A DNA stretch of 53,187 nucleotides from JAYPWI01 sp964629575 (GCA_964629575.1 CAZVUM010000031.1:1-53187), one strand, 5' to 3'. Shown: positions 10,601 through 19,071, counted from the first letter of the stretch. Made by a program: numbers and translations. Notes: generated by a model not told the origin, from the letters alone.

Positions 10601-11061
10601 TCACAGAACTGGTCCTCGCCCAGTGCGCCGCTGAGGGGGTCATCGGCTCCGAACCGACTGTGGAGGCGCTGGTTTCATCGGCCCTCGCCAGCCCCACGGT
10701 GCGGGCCGCTGCCGCCGCACGCCACTGGCGCGAGACCTACGTCGCTGCCCCGGTCGGCGACGTGTTGATCGAGGGCTACATCGACCTTCTCTACGAGACA
10801 CCCTCGGGCGGGCTCGTGATCGTCGACCACAAGACCGACGCAGTGCCGGACGAGGCGACGCTCGAGGCGAAGGCCGATCGCTATCGTCTCCAGGCCGCCA
10901 CGTACGCGCTGGCACTCGGCGTGAGCACCGGCCTCGCAGTCGAAGGCGCAGTGCTGCTCTTCCTCGATCCCGACGGGGCAACGCCCCACGAAATCGTCAA
11001 CCTCGACGTCGCGATGACCGAAGTACGGAGCACCATCGATCGAGTTGCGTCCGAGGTCTGA
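7624..11061 (+). CDS. AddA-like UvrD/RecB helicase-nuclease
   Basis: The motor and nuclease subunit expected to partner the upstream AddB-like protein. From the ATG at 7624 (1145 aa), Walker A GAGSGKT lies at ~59-65, then FTEKAAGELRDRI, LLDEFQDTD (~394), GDPKQSIYRFRRAD, STNFRSS, TIHGSKGLEFP and YVACTRAQ (~842). The C-terminus has a RecB-type nuclease motif, GYIDLLYE then IVDHKTD (~1067). The order and length fit the AddA family. I chose the ATG that overlaps the previous stop by 8 bp. A longer in-frame extension would run deep inside the AddB-like gene and has shadow-like composition. Confidence 0.92.
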   Translation: MADSPLFDPDSFEPLDPSAFDSLSEADGPVVGGPPTPQDQPDRDRIATALSDTLFVEAGAGSGKTRSLVNRIVSLITDPHGVPLRHVAAITFTEKAAGELRDRIRAALEDLRDSDAAFAPAAATALEELDGAAICTLHAFAQRILSEHPVEAGLPPTIEVLDEISSQVAFDQRWTEQLDRLLDDPDMAETVLIATASGVDERHLRDLAVAFNDNWDLLRTRLPQPPDVRVDTAAIVAAARDLLARRDECHFADDTMMEPLAALERWVDRLAGAGDDTDKMALLTQATGRSGALPKVTRKGRKTNWPDIESVRAEHRELLERIDRTRSDAVDAVIKVLASKIADFTLEAAEDRRQQGRLEFHDLLVQARDLLRAAPLAAEVRQELRERYRRLLLDEFQDTDPIQIELAALLALAPEADVSDAWADLDVESGRLFFVGDPKQSIYRFRRADIGLFLEAKDRFGQPVVRLSTNFRSSRPVIDWVNGVFARLITESPGSQPGYEPLLGWRDAPPVGPGLMVLGEEPHEGQIAAEPLRELEAADVAAAVRAALTEEWQVRDEHTGGWRSPRLGDITILLPARTSLPALERALDDAGIPHRAETSSLVWSTREIRDLMMCLRAVDDPTDELALVSALRSAVYGCGDDDLYRYAVEHRGRWSHQAPPPESLPHDDPVVTALGHLASLHDRRMWLTPSELLEHLVRERKVFEQGVVQGRPRDVWRRLRFVLDQARAYGDSEGGNLRQFLNWTRLQSADGARVSETVLPETDDDSVRIMTIHGSKGLEFPITFVSGLSTRPGGGRRGVVAAFPPDGGPAVIRLGSSLETREYEWFVPLDEQMSHHERLRLLYVACTRAQDHLVVSLHRKEPTGREQADQSRTSAELLAGAAADAQHRSFAMSVAPTQMDRPAAAIQPIEIDPPAAWQARHDEAMRRGHRPRSLSATGVADRHRELRRDDPGLDKEPRDLDLPPWMKGRFGTAIGRAVHGVLQTIDLATGDDITELVLAQCAAEGVIGSEPTVEALVSSALASPTVRAAAAARHWRETYVAAPVGDVLIEGYIDLLYETPSGGLVIVDHKTDAVPDEATLEAKADRYRLQAATYALALGVSTGLAVEGAVLLFLDPDGATPHEIVNLDVAMTEVRSTIDRVASEV

Positions 11062-11081
11062 CTTCGGGCGTCGAGGTTGCC

Positions 11082-12110
11082 GTGCCCCATCGCCGACTCA
11101 CATCACTGATCATCGCCGCCCTCTGTCTCCTCGCCGGAGCGTGCGGGGACGGCTCGATTCTGGGCGACACCACGACCGGAGCGCCCGTCGACGGGCTTCC
11201 GGCGGTCGACCTCGAGGCCAGCCAGCAATTCGTGCTGGCAAGCGCCGACCGCACCACCGCCCTGCCCTACAGGTTCGAAGCATCGCTCTCGATGGTCATC
11301 GACGTCGACATCATGCGGATCGAGGTCGATGGCGACGAGCCGGTGATGCGAGGAACGTTCGACGGCGAGCGCACATGGATGCACATGGACATCGGCGTGA
11401 TGTTCGAGGACATGGCCGAATCCGAACCCATGCTCGGCTCGATGCTCGATGAGCTGGGCGCCGCCCGCGACATGCTCGTCATGGAGGCGATCCTCGACGA
11501 CACGGTGATGTACATCCACGCCCCGATGTTCGGGATTCCCCTTCTGTCGTCGGAACTGCCTGGAGATCTCGGCTACCTGGCACATGGCTGGGGTCGGGTC
11601 GACCTCGCCTCGCTCCCCCAGTTCGGCATCGACGATCTGTCGTCGATGACCGGCGCCAGTGGCCTCGATCCCTCAGCGGTTCTCGACATCCTGCGCTCGG
11701 TTGGCGTGGACGTCCGCGACGACGGCTCCGAGCGGGTGAACGGTGTCGACACCACCCGACTTCTCGCCCCAGCCACACTGACGCAGTTGCTCGAGGCGCA
11801 GGGGGGCACCTCCGGCATGCTGGACGGGTTCGGGTTCGACGATGGGTCGCTGCTCGACACGACCGTCGACATCGTCGTCAACATCGACGGGCAGGGTCTG
11901 GTGCGCCGGGTGAGCTACGACATCGATCTCGGAGAGTGGATGTCCGCGATGGCGCCAGCGGAGATGGGTGGCCTGTTCGGCGACGTGGAGATGCGAATCG
12001 GGATGGAGCTCGACTTCCTCGACTACGGCCACACCGAAGTCGTGCTGCCTCCATCGGATGCGCGAGACATCGGTCCGGCGCTGCGGGGTCTGTTCTCCCT
12101 GGCGGCCTGA
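11082..12110 (+). CDS. Putative lipoprotein (LppX/LprG-like, tentative)
   Basis: A 342-aa protein from GTG, 20 bp after the AddA-like gene and so probably co-transcribed. The signal peptide ends in the lipobox LLAGAC (Cys21). The mature part starts with residues common in secreted beta-rich lipoproteins and contains many acidic residues and Met-rich stretches. The general pattern (lipobox, then a curved beta-sheet protein with alternating hydrophobic positions) resembles actinobacterial LppX/LprG-type lipid-binding lipoproteins. I cannot identify a specific conserved motif, so function remains open. Confidence 0.75.
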   Translation: MPHRRLTSLIIAALCLLAGACGDGSILGDTTTGAPVDGLPAVDLEASQQFVLASADRTTALPYRFEASLSMVIDVDIMRIEVDGDEPVMRGTFDGERTWMHMDIGVMFEDMAESEPMLGSMLDELGAARDMLVMEAILDDTVMYIHAPMFGIPLLSSELPGDLGYLAHGWGRVDLASLPQFGIDDLSSMTGASGLDPSAVLDILRSVGVDVRDDGSERVNGVDTTRLLAPATLTQLLEAQGGTSGMLDGFGFDDGSLLDTTVDIVVNIDGQGLVRRVSYDIDLGEWMSAMAPAEMGGLFGDVEMRIGMELDFLDYGHTEVVLPPSDARDIGPALRGLFSLAA

Positions 12111-12114
12111 CCGG

Positions 12115-13482
12115 TTACTCGAGAGCGAGCGGTGGGGGTGAGTACCCGCCCATCAGATCGCCCACATGACCGGCCAGCGCGATCGTGGTGAGGTCCGAGC
12201 CGTATGGGCCGACGATCTGACAGCCGATGGGCAACCCCGAGTCGGTCGTTCCGAGCGGGGGCACCGTGGCCGGCAAGTAGGCCATCCCGGTGAGGATCGT
12301 CCAGCGCACGATCTCGTGGTAGCCGCGTTGTTCGCCATTCGCCTCGAGGGTTCGGGTGTAGAAGTTGCCCTCTTGGCTGTGGGGGAACGGCGGCACGAAG
12401 CCGACCGGCATGATGACCGCATCGACGCCCTCGAACCAGGCCGCCCACGCCGCGCGGATTTCTTCCCGTCGTCGATGGCGGTCCAACCACACCCGATGAC
12501 CGGGTCCCTCGTCCTCTCCGGCCTGCGAGATCGCGCATCCGACCAGCCAGAGCCCGAGCTCGAATGCCTCTGCGAAATCGACGTCGGGGCGAGATGTGCG
12601 ATCCACCGCCACCCCTGACGCCTCGAGCGCATCGACCACCCGTTCGGTCACCTGGAGCACCTCCGAATCGACGCGACAGAAGTCGTCGTCGAGCCACGCC
12701 GCGACCCGCAGATCGCTCAGGTCCAAGGGTGCGGGGGGAAGCTGGGCAATCCACGGTGGGCGAGCGCGAGCGAGCAGCCCGAGAAGCAGCTCGAGGTCGT
12801 CGCGGCTGCGGGCGAGGGGGCCGATCACGTTGACGTCCGCCTCGGTCGTACCGCCCAGCGCGTGGTCGAGGTACCCGGTGCTCGGCACGACACCAAAGCT
12901 GGGCTTGTGTCCCCAGATTCCGTTGAACGACGCCGGGAACCGGATCGACCCCCCGATGTCGGTCCCGATCTCGAACGACGTGAAGCCCATCGCAACAGCC
13001 GCGGCGGCGCCTCCGGATGACCCACCCGGAACCCGGGACAGGTCCCACGGATTGTTGGTCGTCCCGAACATCTCGTTGAACGACTGAATGTCTCCGGACC
13101 AACGAGGCAGGTTGGTTTTGCCGATGATGTTGGCACCCGCCTCGCGCACCGCCTGAACGACGGGAGCATCCACATCGGGCACGCTGTCTCGCAGCTCGAC
13201 CGCTCCGCCCGTCGACCTCAGCCCCGCGGTCTGCAGCGCATCCTTGACGGTGATCGGAACGCCATGCAGCGGCCCTCGTCGCCGTCCGGCGCTGATCTCT
13301 TCGTCTGCCACCGTCGCCCTCTCCAGCGCGGCCTCGAAGTCACGCGTGATCACCGCATTGACGTGGCCGTCCAGCCGCTCGATGCGGTCGATCACCGCTT
13401 GGGTGAGCTCGCGGGCACCGAGTTCACGCCCGGCGATGGCCGCGGACTGGCGGGTCGTACTCCACAGTGTCGGGTCGCTCAT
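12115..13482 (-). CDS. Amidase-signature family hydrolase
   Basis: A 455-aa serine hydrolase that cleaves amide (or related) bonds through a Ser-cisSer-Lys triad. The triad is visible: K80 in PITVKDA, cis-Ser S155 in PGGSSGG, and nucleophile S179 in TDIGGSIRFPA. The substrate cannot be deduced, but this subgroup is close to 6-aminohexanoate-cyclic-dimer hydrolase and aryl-acylamidase-like enzymes. The ATG at 13482 is preceded by a GAGGGAGA ribosome-binding site, which decides the start. It lies 43 bp downstream of a sigma/anchor gene pair on the same strand and may belong to that transcript. It converges on the lipoprotein with 4 bp between stops. Confidence 0.92.
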   Translation of the reverse strand: MSDPTLWSTTRQSAAIAGRELGARELTQAVIDRIERLDGHVNAVITRDFEAALERATVADEEISAGRRRGPLHGVPITVKDALQTAGLRSTGGAVELRDSVPDVDAPVVQAVREAGANIIGKTNLPRWSGDIQSFNEMFGTTNNPWDLSRVPGGSSGGAAAAVAMGFTSFEIGTDIGGSIRFPASFNGIWGHKPSFGVVPSTGYLDHALGGTTEADVNVIGPLARSRDDLELLLGLLARARPPWIAQLPPAPLDLSDLRVAAWLDDDFCRVDSEVLQVTERVVDALEASGVAVDRTSRPDVDFAEAFELGLWLVGCAISQAGEDEGPGHRVWLDRHRRREEIRAAWAAWFEGVDAVIMPVGFVPPFPHSQEGNFYTRTLEANGEQRGYHEIVRWTILTGMAYLPATVPPLGTTDSGLPIGCQIVGPYGSDLTTIALAGHVGDLMGGYSPPPLALE

Positions 13483-13525
13483 GGGATCTCCCTCGTCGCT
13501 GTTCGGCGCCCGAGTGAGATCCAGC

Positions 13526-15082
13526 TCAGCCGAACTCGAACCTGAACACCGCCGGGCCGATGGGCGACTCCGTGATGAGGTGGACCTCGCCGGCGATGAG
13601 CCCCAGTGTGCCCCACCCCGCATCGAGCCCGCTCATGGCGGCCACCTGGTGCAGCCCGGCGTGGCTGGCCACGAGGGTCTCACCTTCGACCGAGAACAGG
13701 ACGATCCATTGGCCATCGGGGGTCCGGACGACGTCGTGAACGGTCCCCGAGCCCTCCGCAAGAGCCGGCTGGTGTTTGGTGACGGTGACGCCGTCCCACG
13801 TGAACCACGCAGCCTCTGACCACCACACCGCTTCACCAGCTCGCAGCCGTACGTCCGTGACCGGGTTGCCCTCGGACAAGAGGGGCGCACCAGTGGGAAG
13901 GTTGACGAGCGCTCCGTCAGGCGTCTGGGCGATCAACCGCTCCGCGACGACGCCCGCTACGAGCTCTGCCGCCTCGGGACCGATCGGACCATCGACCATC
14001 GTCCATTGTCCCGGCGGCTGAAGAGCGAGCCAGGACAGAGTTGAGCGGCGCTGCGGTCCAGAGACGAGGGAGAGGGCCAGCTGATCGAGCCCTGCCTCCG
14101 CGAGGTCATCCACACCGAGCACCACCTCGACTCCCTCAGCGTCGATGTAGGCGAGCGAACCTTCCGAGATCTCGGCTCCGGAACCCTCGAGTCCGAGATG
14201 GGTGAGCAAGCACGACGCATCCACGCTGAGCTCGTCGACCCGGGTCACCGCCAAAGTGGAGGCGGTCGCGGCGATCGTGGCCGTCACTGGCGTTGTGATC
14301 ACACCTGACGGATCGGCGAGCGGGATCGCGTCGAGCACCCACGACGTGCCGTCATGAAAGCCGGCGATCGGTTGGCGGCGACACGGGCCGTCAGGGATCC
14401 AACCGGCCAGACGGGCCACTCCATCGGCACCTCTCGTTGCGCCGAGCACCGTGACGTCGGACGGGAGCTGCGGCAGCGCAAGCCAGCCGTCGCCGTCTGC
14501 CACGGACACGGTGCCGCCGATCCAGGCCTGCAGCTGCCCGGACACAAAGCGGTAGTCGACTCCTTCGGCCGGCGCCGACTCCGGTCCCATCACCTGGACC
14601 CATCGGGCGAAGGTGAACGCAGCGGTCGTCGAGGTCGCCGCTGCGAGGGCACCGTCTTCGACAGGCTCGATGGCTTCATCGCTCTCTGGGCTGGCTGTTG
14701 GGTCCGGTTCGACCAGGCCTGGCGAGGTCGACACCGGAACGTCGCCGCCAGCGGTTTCGGCCGGCGCAGTGGCGGCGGCCGTCGGGGCGGGCTGCGCGAC
14801 GTCGAGCGGTTCCTCGCTGCTCGGCGGCTCGTTCACCGCCTCCGTCGCTGGAGCGGCGACAGGATCGGCGCCATCGCCGGAGCCGCTGCTCAACATCGCG
14901 ACGCTGAGCCCCACGATCGCGACCAGAGCCAAACTTCCCATCGCTCCCACGGCTGCGGTGTGACGCCTGGTCCTGGTCTGGGCCCTCGCTCGCACCGAGG
15001 CGAGCTGCCCCGAGCCGACGGGGAGCTCCGAACCGGCATCGTGGAGATGGCGCCTGAGACGATCGTCGAAGGAGTCGTTCAT
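13526..15082 (-). CDS. Membrane-anchored protein, probable anti-sigma factor or sensor
   Basis: A 518-aa protein whose ATG overlaps the sigma factor stop by 4 bp (ATGA), so translation is coupled. The first ~40 residues are cytoplasmic and basic (DDRLRRHLHDAG onward). One membrane helix follows at ~42-64, then an Ala/Pro/Thr/Glu-rich linker, and ~370 outside residues that look like a beta-propeller-type sensor. No zinc anti-sigma H-x3-C-x2-C motif is present. The gene order and topology argue for an anti-sigma or signal-input role toward the adjacent sigma factor. The large C-terminal domain is not recognised. Confidence 0.7.
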   Translation of the reverse strand: MNDSFDDRLRRHLHDAGSELPVGSGQLASVRARAQTRTRRHTAAVGAMGSLALVAIVGLSVAMLSSGSGDGADPVAAPATEAVNEPPSSEEPLDVAQPAPTAAATAPAETAGGDVPVSTSPGLVEPDPTASPESDEAIEPVEDGALAAATSTTAAFTFARWVQVMGPESAPAEGVDYRFVSGQLQAWIGGTVSVADGDGWLALPQLPSDVTVLGATRGADGVARLAGWIPDGPCRRQPIAGFHDGTSWVLDAIPLADPSGVITTPVTATIAATASTLAVTRVDELSVDASCLLTHLGLEGSGAEISEGSLAYIDAEGVEVVLGVDDLAEAGLDQLALSLVSGPQRRSTLSWLALQPPGQWTMVDGPIGPEAAELVAGVVAERLIAQTPDGALVNLPTGAPLLSEGNPVTDVRLRAGEAVWWSEAAWFTWDGVTVTKHQPALAEGSGTVHDVVRTPDGQWIVLFSVEGETLVASHAGLHQVAAMSGLDAGWGTLGLIAGEVHLITESPIGPAVFRFEFG

Positions 15083-15618
15083 GACGCCTCCCTCACTCCG
15101 AGTTGATCTTCGAGTTGAGCGAGAGCGCGGCTCAGCCGGCTCTTCACGGTGCCGGGCGCCACGTCGAGCGCCGCCGCCGTCTGGCTCACGGACCAGTCGA
15201 GAAAGAACCGGGCCACCACGATGGATCGATGCTCAGCGCTGAGGCTGTCGAGAGCCCGCTCCAGATCGACGTCGAGCACCCGATCTTCACTCTCCGAATC
15301 GGAGATCAGGAGGGGCTGCTTGTCGCGTTCGCGACGCTTGCGACGCATCCACGACCGCGCCCAGTTCATCGCCACCCGATAGACCCAGCCCTCCGGATTG
15401 TCGTAGGTCCGCACCTGCGACCAGCGCTGGCACGCCCGGGCGAACGCCTCGTCGGCCGCCTCGACACCCAACTCGGGATCGCGAAGGCTCAATCCGAGGG
15501 CGCGCGCCATTCGATCGCGGTGCTCGCCGTAGAACTCCTCGAATGAACCATCGGTACGTGGAGTTCTCCCGGTCGGAGCCTCACCCACCCTGTCCCTTTC
15601 GAGTTGTATAGCGACCAT
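15079..15618 (-). CDS. ECF-type RNA polymerase sigma factor
   Basis: A 179-aa sigma-70 family protein. Region 2 spans ~25-95 (FEEFYGEHRDRMARA, then NPEGWVYRVAMNWARSWMRRKRR). Region 4 spans ~120-170 (LSAEHRSIVVARFF, then the helix-turn-helix VSQTAAALDVAPGTVKSRLS). No extra C-terminal domain is present. The ATG at 15618 has AGGACAG just upstream. An upstream in-frame extension reads through the promoter and is rejected. The gene has its own ECF-like promoter, so autoregulation is likely. It is translationally coupled to the membrane-anchored partner. Confidence 0.92.
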   Translation of the reverse strand: MVAIQLERDRVGEAPTGRTPRTDGSFEEFYGEHRDRMARALGLSLRDPELGVEAADEAFARACQRWSQVRTYDNPEGWVYRVAMNWARSWMRRKRRERDKQPLLISDSESEDRVLDVDLERALDSLSAEHRSIVVARFFLDWSVSQTAAALDVAPGTVKSRLSRALAQLEDQLGVREAS

Positions 15619-15648
15619 GCCTGTCCTGACTCCGATGGCGTCTGAGGA

Positions 15649-15674
15649 GACGCACGAGCCGAACAGTTGGTTCC
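15649..15674 (-). promoter_or_regulatory. ECF-type promoter upstream of sigma factor
   Basis: On the minus strand a -35 GGAACC (15669-15674) is followed by exactly 16 nt and then CGTC (15649-15652). This matches the general ECF consensus of GGAAC, 16-17 nt, CGTC/CGTT. Transcription would begin about 24 nt before the ATG at 15618. It implies the operon of sigma, anchor and perhaps amidase is self-activated. Confidence 0.65.
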
Positions 15675-15745
15675 ATCCTCTCGCGAATTTTGCTCCCTGT
15701 GAAAGCGGGCGCCCAGCGCAGCGGATCTGAGCCGGTCGCGCCGGT

Positions 15746-16918
15746 TCACCCGTCGCTCGGTACCTCGGAGATGAGGACCCCAGCATCTTCGAGGGCGCTC
15801 GCCACGTGTGAATCGGCCTTCAACCAGGTCCGCAGTACATCGACGTTGTGCTCACCCTTGTGCGGGGCCACAGAACCCTCGGCCACACCCGCCTCGCTGT
15901 GGCTGAACCGATACGGCGTTTGGGGAACGCGGCGGGTGGCGCCGTCACGCGCATCGATTTCGACCGAGGTGCCGCGATGGACCGCCGTCGGAGATGCGTA
16001 GGCCTCTGCGGTGCTCTTGATGTCTCCCCACGCCAGGTTCGCGGAGTCGAGGGCGTCGTACATCTCCTGGCGCGTGCCAAAGGACGACAGGAAGCCGTTG
16101 ATCGCCTCGGTCCGGGCAGCGATCTTCGTGTCGAGATCGGCGTCGGCGGGCGCACCATCTTCGATGCCGTGCGTGTCGTGGAGGCACTTCCAGATCCACC
16201 GGAAATCACCCGCCGTCAGAACCGGGCCACCGGTCCCCTTCCACACGAGTCCCCCGGCGGCCGTGTAGCGCACATCGTCGAGACCCACGTGGCTCGCGTC
16301 GTCCGTCGCGAGGAAGGCGTCCAGCATGCACATGTCGATGTGCTGACCTCTGCCGGTGAGGTCGGCGACCCGCAGCGCAGCCAAGATCCCGATCGTCCCG
16401 TGGAGCGAGGCGTTGGTGTCGGCCGATGAGAGATTGAGGTCTGTCACGGGACGCTCGTGCCAGTCTGCGGATCGCTGCAACCAACCGGACTCGGCGTGGA
16501 GGATCGGCGCGTACGCCGCGCGCCCGGACTCGGGCCCGTCCTGACCGAACCCGCTGATCGACAGGTAGACGAGCTTGGGGTTGACCTCGGCAAGGCTCTC
16601 GTAGCCAAGGCCGTAGCGAGCCATGATTCCGGGCCGGAAGTTCTCGATCAGGATGTCGGCCTCAGCCGCCAGTTGCCGAATGAGATCGGGGCCGCCTTCG
16701 GCTCGCAGGTCGACGCAGACGTTGCGCTTCCCGACGTTCTGCTGCGTGTAGTAGCCGGCCAGCCCGGCGCGGGTCCGGCCCCAGTTGCGGGTGACATCGC
16801 CTTCGGGCGGTTCCACCTTTACCACATCTGCACCGAGGTCGCTCAGCAGCCGCCCGGCGAACGGACCTGCGAGCACCCGGCTCATGTCCAGAACTCTGAC
16901 TCCCTCGAGTGGGCGCAT
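15746..16918 (-). CDS. CaiB/BaiF-family CoA-transferase (class III)
   Basis: A 390-aa family III CoA-transferase that moves CoA between carboxylic acids through an aspartyl-CoA intermediate. N-terminal MRPLEGVRVLDMSRVLAGPF and LLSDLGADVVKVEPPEGD are family hallmarks. The catalytic aspartate is D167 in SSADTNASLHG. IENFRPG and SGFGQDGP are further conserved segments. Length is typical. The ATG at 16918 is chosen because MRPLEGVRVLD is the usual N-terminus. It is divergent from the DUF2237 gene (68 bp apart). The substrate is unknown; carnitine, bile acid, oxalate and 2-methyl-branched acids are possible in this family. Confidence 0.93.
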   Translation of the reverse strand: MRPLEGVRVLDMSRVLAGPFAGRLLSDLGADVVKVEPPEGDVTRNWGRTRAGLAGYYTQQNVGKRNVCVDLRAEGGPDLIRQLAAEADILIENFRPGIMARYGLGYESLAEVNPKLVYLSISGFGQDGPESGRAAYAPILHAESGWLQRSADWHERPVTDLNLSSADTNASLHGTIGILAALRVADLTGRGQHIDMCMLDAFLATDDASHVGLDDVRYTAAGGLVWKGTGGPVLTAGDFRWIWKCLHDTHGIEDGAPADADLDTKIAARTEAINGFLSSFGTRQEMYDALDSANLAWGDIKSTAEAYASPTAVHRGTSVEIDARDGATRRVPQTPYRFSHSEAGVAEGSVAPHKGEHNVDVLRTWLKADSHVASALEDAGVLISEVPSDG

Positions 16919-16986
16919 GTCTCCCCTTCCGATCGGTTCGCAACCTACTCGTGTGCTCGGCGCCGGGCGCCTGCCAGACTTCACCC

Positions 16987-17349
16987 ATGGCACAGAACGT
17001 TCTCGGCGGCGAGCTCGAAGAATGCGGTCGTGACCCGCTCACAGGGTTCTACCGGGACGGGTGCTGCAACACCGGCGCAGGCGACATGGGCGTCCACACC
17101 GTCTGCGCTGTGGTGACCGACGACTTTCTGGAGTTCTCCAAAGCCGCAGGCAACGACCTCTCCACGCCGCGCCCTGAGTTCGGCTTCGCGGGACTGGTCG
17201 ATGGTGACGGCTGGTGCGTCTGTGCGCCGCGCTGGCAGGAGGCGTTCGAGGCCGGTCATGCACCTCCGGTGCGGCTCGAAGCCACGCACATCGCGACGCT
17301 GGAGTGGGCGCGGCTGGATGATCTCCGCGCCCACGCCTTCGAGGGCTGA
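16987..17349 (+). CDS. DUF2237 family protein
   Basis: A 120-aa small cytoplasmic protein. The whole length fits DUF2237: NVLGGELEECGRDPLTGFYRDG at the start region, GDMGVHTVCAVVTDDFL, SKAAGNDLSTPRPEFGF, then WCVCAPRW and THIATLEWA. It has conserved cysteines (CC at ~26-27 and CVCA) but no assigned function. It is transcribed divergently from the CoA-transferase and convergent with a lipoprotein gene. Confidence 0.92.
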   Translation: MAQNVLGGELEECGRDPLTGFYRDGCCNTGAGDMGVHTVCAVVTDDFLEFSKAAGNDLSTPRPEFGFAGLVDGDGWCVCAPRWQEAFEAGHAPPVRLEATHIATLEWARLDDLRAHAFEG

Positions 17350-17358
17350 CGAACCGAC

Positions 17359-18036
17359 TCAGGAACCGGCACCCTCGCCGCTGATCACTCCGCCGAGCAC
17401 TCCGGTCCGGATGAGGTCGTGGGTTGCCAGCGTCACCTCTTCGTCGAGAAGAGGCCCACCGACCATGGTGAGTGCGACAACGATCCCGTCGCCCTCGCCC
17501 GTCTTGACCACTCGATAGGTCCGGTCGTTGGATTCGGCGAAGACCGTCGTGCGGTCGCCGAGAACGAGGTCGTCGGGCAAGAGCCGCCCCGGATCGAGCG
17601 TGGGATCGAGGGTCGCAACCCACAGGGGGAACGCTGTGAGGAAGTCAATGTCCCGCGGCTGGCCGATCAACACGAGCGCGGTGACATCGTCCGTCTCCGG
17701 GTCGCTGAGGACCCCCATGATCACCTGGTTGCGCTGCATCGCCCGCATCGGAAAGCCCAGTACTTCGGCGCGGTCTTCGAATTCGGTCTCATCCATGAGG
17801 AACTCGGGGAAACGCTCGTTCTGAGATATGAACGTGGCGTTGGCGAGGTTCCAGGAGGTGATCCAGGTGTCCAGGCTCCCGAGTCGAGCGCTGGCCGGTT
17901 CCCGGAACGAGGGGAGGAGCGGTGCGGCGATGGTCTGCGGCGACGTGGAGGTCGATGTCGCTTCCTCGGGATCGGAGTCTCCGCACGAGGCAGCGAGCAG
18001 CGCGGCGATCACGAGAGCAGCTGAGATGCGGATCAT
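17359..18036 (-). CDS. Putative lipoprotein, unknown function
   Basis: A 225-aa protein with signal MIRISAALVIAALLAASC (lipobox Cys18), followed by a Ser/Thr/Glu linker and a globular domain of ~170 residues. Its ATG begins directly after the stop of the dioxygenase gene (TGAATG), so the two are translationally coupled. No family is recognised. Coupling to a 2-oxoglutarate dioxygenase might hint at a substrate-binding or stress role, but this is speculation. Confidence 0.75.
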   Translation of the reverse strand: MIRISAALVIAALLAASCGDSDPEEATSTSTSPQTIAAPLLPSFREPASARLGSLDTWITSWNLANATFISQNERFPEFLMDETEFEDRAEVLGFPMRAMQRNQVIMGVLSDPETDDVTALVLIGQPRDIDFLTAFPLWVATLDPTLDPGRLLPDDLVLGDRTTVFAESNDRTYRVVKTGEGDGIVVALTMVGGPLLDEEVTLATHDLIRTGVLGGVISGEGAGS

Positions 18037-18918
18037 TCAGCGAGGCCGATCCCCGGCGACGGTCACGCGGTGCATGTGGCGACGCTGACCCTGGTAGTCG
18101 TTCAGGGCGTAGTGCTGGACGCTGCGGTTGTCCCACATGGTCACCGTCCCTGCCTCCCAGCGAACCCGGCAGCTGAACCGTTCCTGCTCGCAGTGCTCGA
18201 ACAAGAAGCCGAGTAGGGCCTCGCTCTCCCGCCGCCGCATGCCATCGATGTACTCGGTGAAGGGGCGGTTGACGTAGAGCGCCTTGGCTCCCGTCTCGGG
18301 GTGCGTTCGAACGATCGGGTGCTTGGTGGTGGAGTGGGCGTCATCGGAGACGCGGAGGTCCATGGATTGGCGCTGTGGACCGTGTCGTTCCGAATCACCG
18401 CCGGAGCCGTACTGCCGCGCTGCCGAATGGACTGCGGTGAGGCCTCCGACGATCTTCTTCATCGTGTCGGACAGCGCCGTGTACGCAGCATGTTGGTTCG
18501 CGAAGAGGGTGTCCCCGCCGTACGCGGGCACCTCGAGGGCATACAGCACCGAGCCGAGGGGCGGTTGTTCGAGGAAGGTCATGTCGCTGTGCCATGCCCC
18601 ACCGAAGTTCACCGTCTCCTGCGGCTCCTTCACGATCGACACCACCTCGGGGTGTCCGTCGAGACCGCCGATGAAAGGGTGGGTCTCGAGCGGGCCGAAC
18701 CGCTGCGCGAACGCCTTCTGGGCTTCGGGGCTCAGCTCCTGGTCGCGGAACACCAGCACGTGGTGCCGAAGGAACGCCTGCTGGATCGCCGCCAGCGTCG
18801 TGTCGCTGAGGTCGGCCAGGTCGGGACCCCACACTTCGGCCCCGAGCGCGCCAGAGAGCGGACGGATGTCGAGCTCGGAGTCGAGGCCCGATCCGACATC
18901 GGACGAGACAGCGGTCAT
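18037..18918 (-). CDS. TauD/TfdA-family Fe(II)/2-oxoglutarate dioxygenase
   Basis: A 293-aa non-heme iron oxygenase that hydroxylates a small substrate (taurine, sulfonate, phenoxyacid or alkylsulfate in known members). The iron ligands are visible: H110 and D112 in WHSDMTF, and distal H269 in DNRSVQHYA. The 2-oxoglutarate-binding Arg lies in RRHMHRVTV. The ATG at 18918 is followed by a normal TauD N-terminus (IRPLSGALGAEVWG). The same frame continues upstream into a decayed DUF222 gene, but that is not part of this protein. It is coupled to the downstream lipoprotein. Confidence 0.92.
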   Translation of the reverse strand: MTAVSSDVGSGLDSELDIRPLSGALGAEVWGPDLADLSDTTLAAIQQAFLRHHVLVFRDQELSPEAQKAFAQRFGPLETHPFIGGLDGHPEVVSIVKEPQETVNFGGAWHSDMTFLEQPPLGSVLYALEVPAYGGDTLFANQHAAYTALSDTMKKIVGGLTAVHSAARQYGSGGDSERHGPQRQSMDLRVSDDAHSTTKHPIVRTHPETGAKALYVNRPFTEYIDGMRRRESEALLGFLFEHCEQERFSCRVRWEAGTVTMWDNRSVQHYALNDYQGQRRHMHRVTVAGDRPR

Positions 18919-19010
18919 GCCCGAAAGCCTACGCGGTACCCGTTCCCCAACCCGATCGGCGAGGGAGCGGTCCCAGTGACGACGCTTCATGCGAAGCAGT
19001 CGGGCGAGAG

Positions 19011-19071
19011 GTGGAGTGGTTCCCGGACACTGGTGTCCGTCTGTGACTCGACCTCTCCTGTGGAGTGGTTC
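19011..19071. repeat. Short direct repeats and palindrome at the edge of a decayed gene
   Basis: The 12-mer GTGGAGTGGTTC occurs at 19011-19022 and again at 19060-19071. Between them CGGACAC/GTGTCCG forms a perfect 7-bp inverted repeat around TG (19024-19039). This lies between the TauD start and the recognisable DUF222 remnant. It may mark a deletion junction. The rest of 18919-19079 holds nothing recognisable. Confidence 0.45.
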
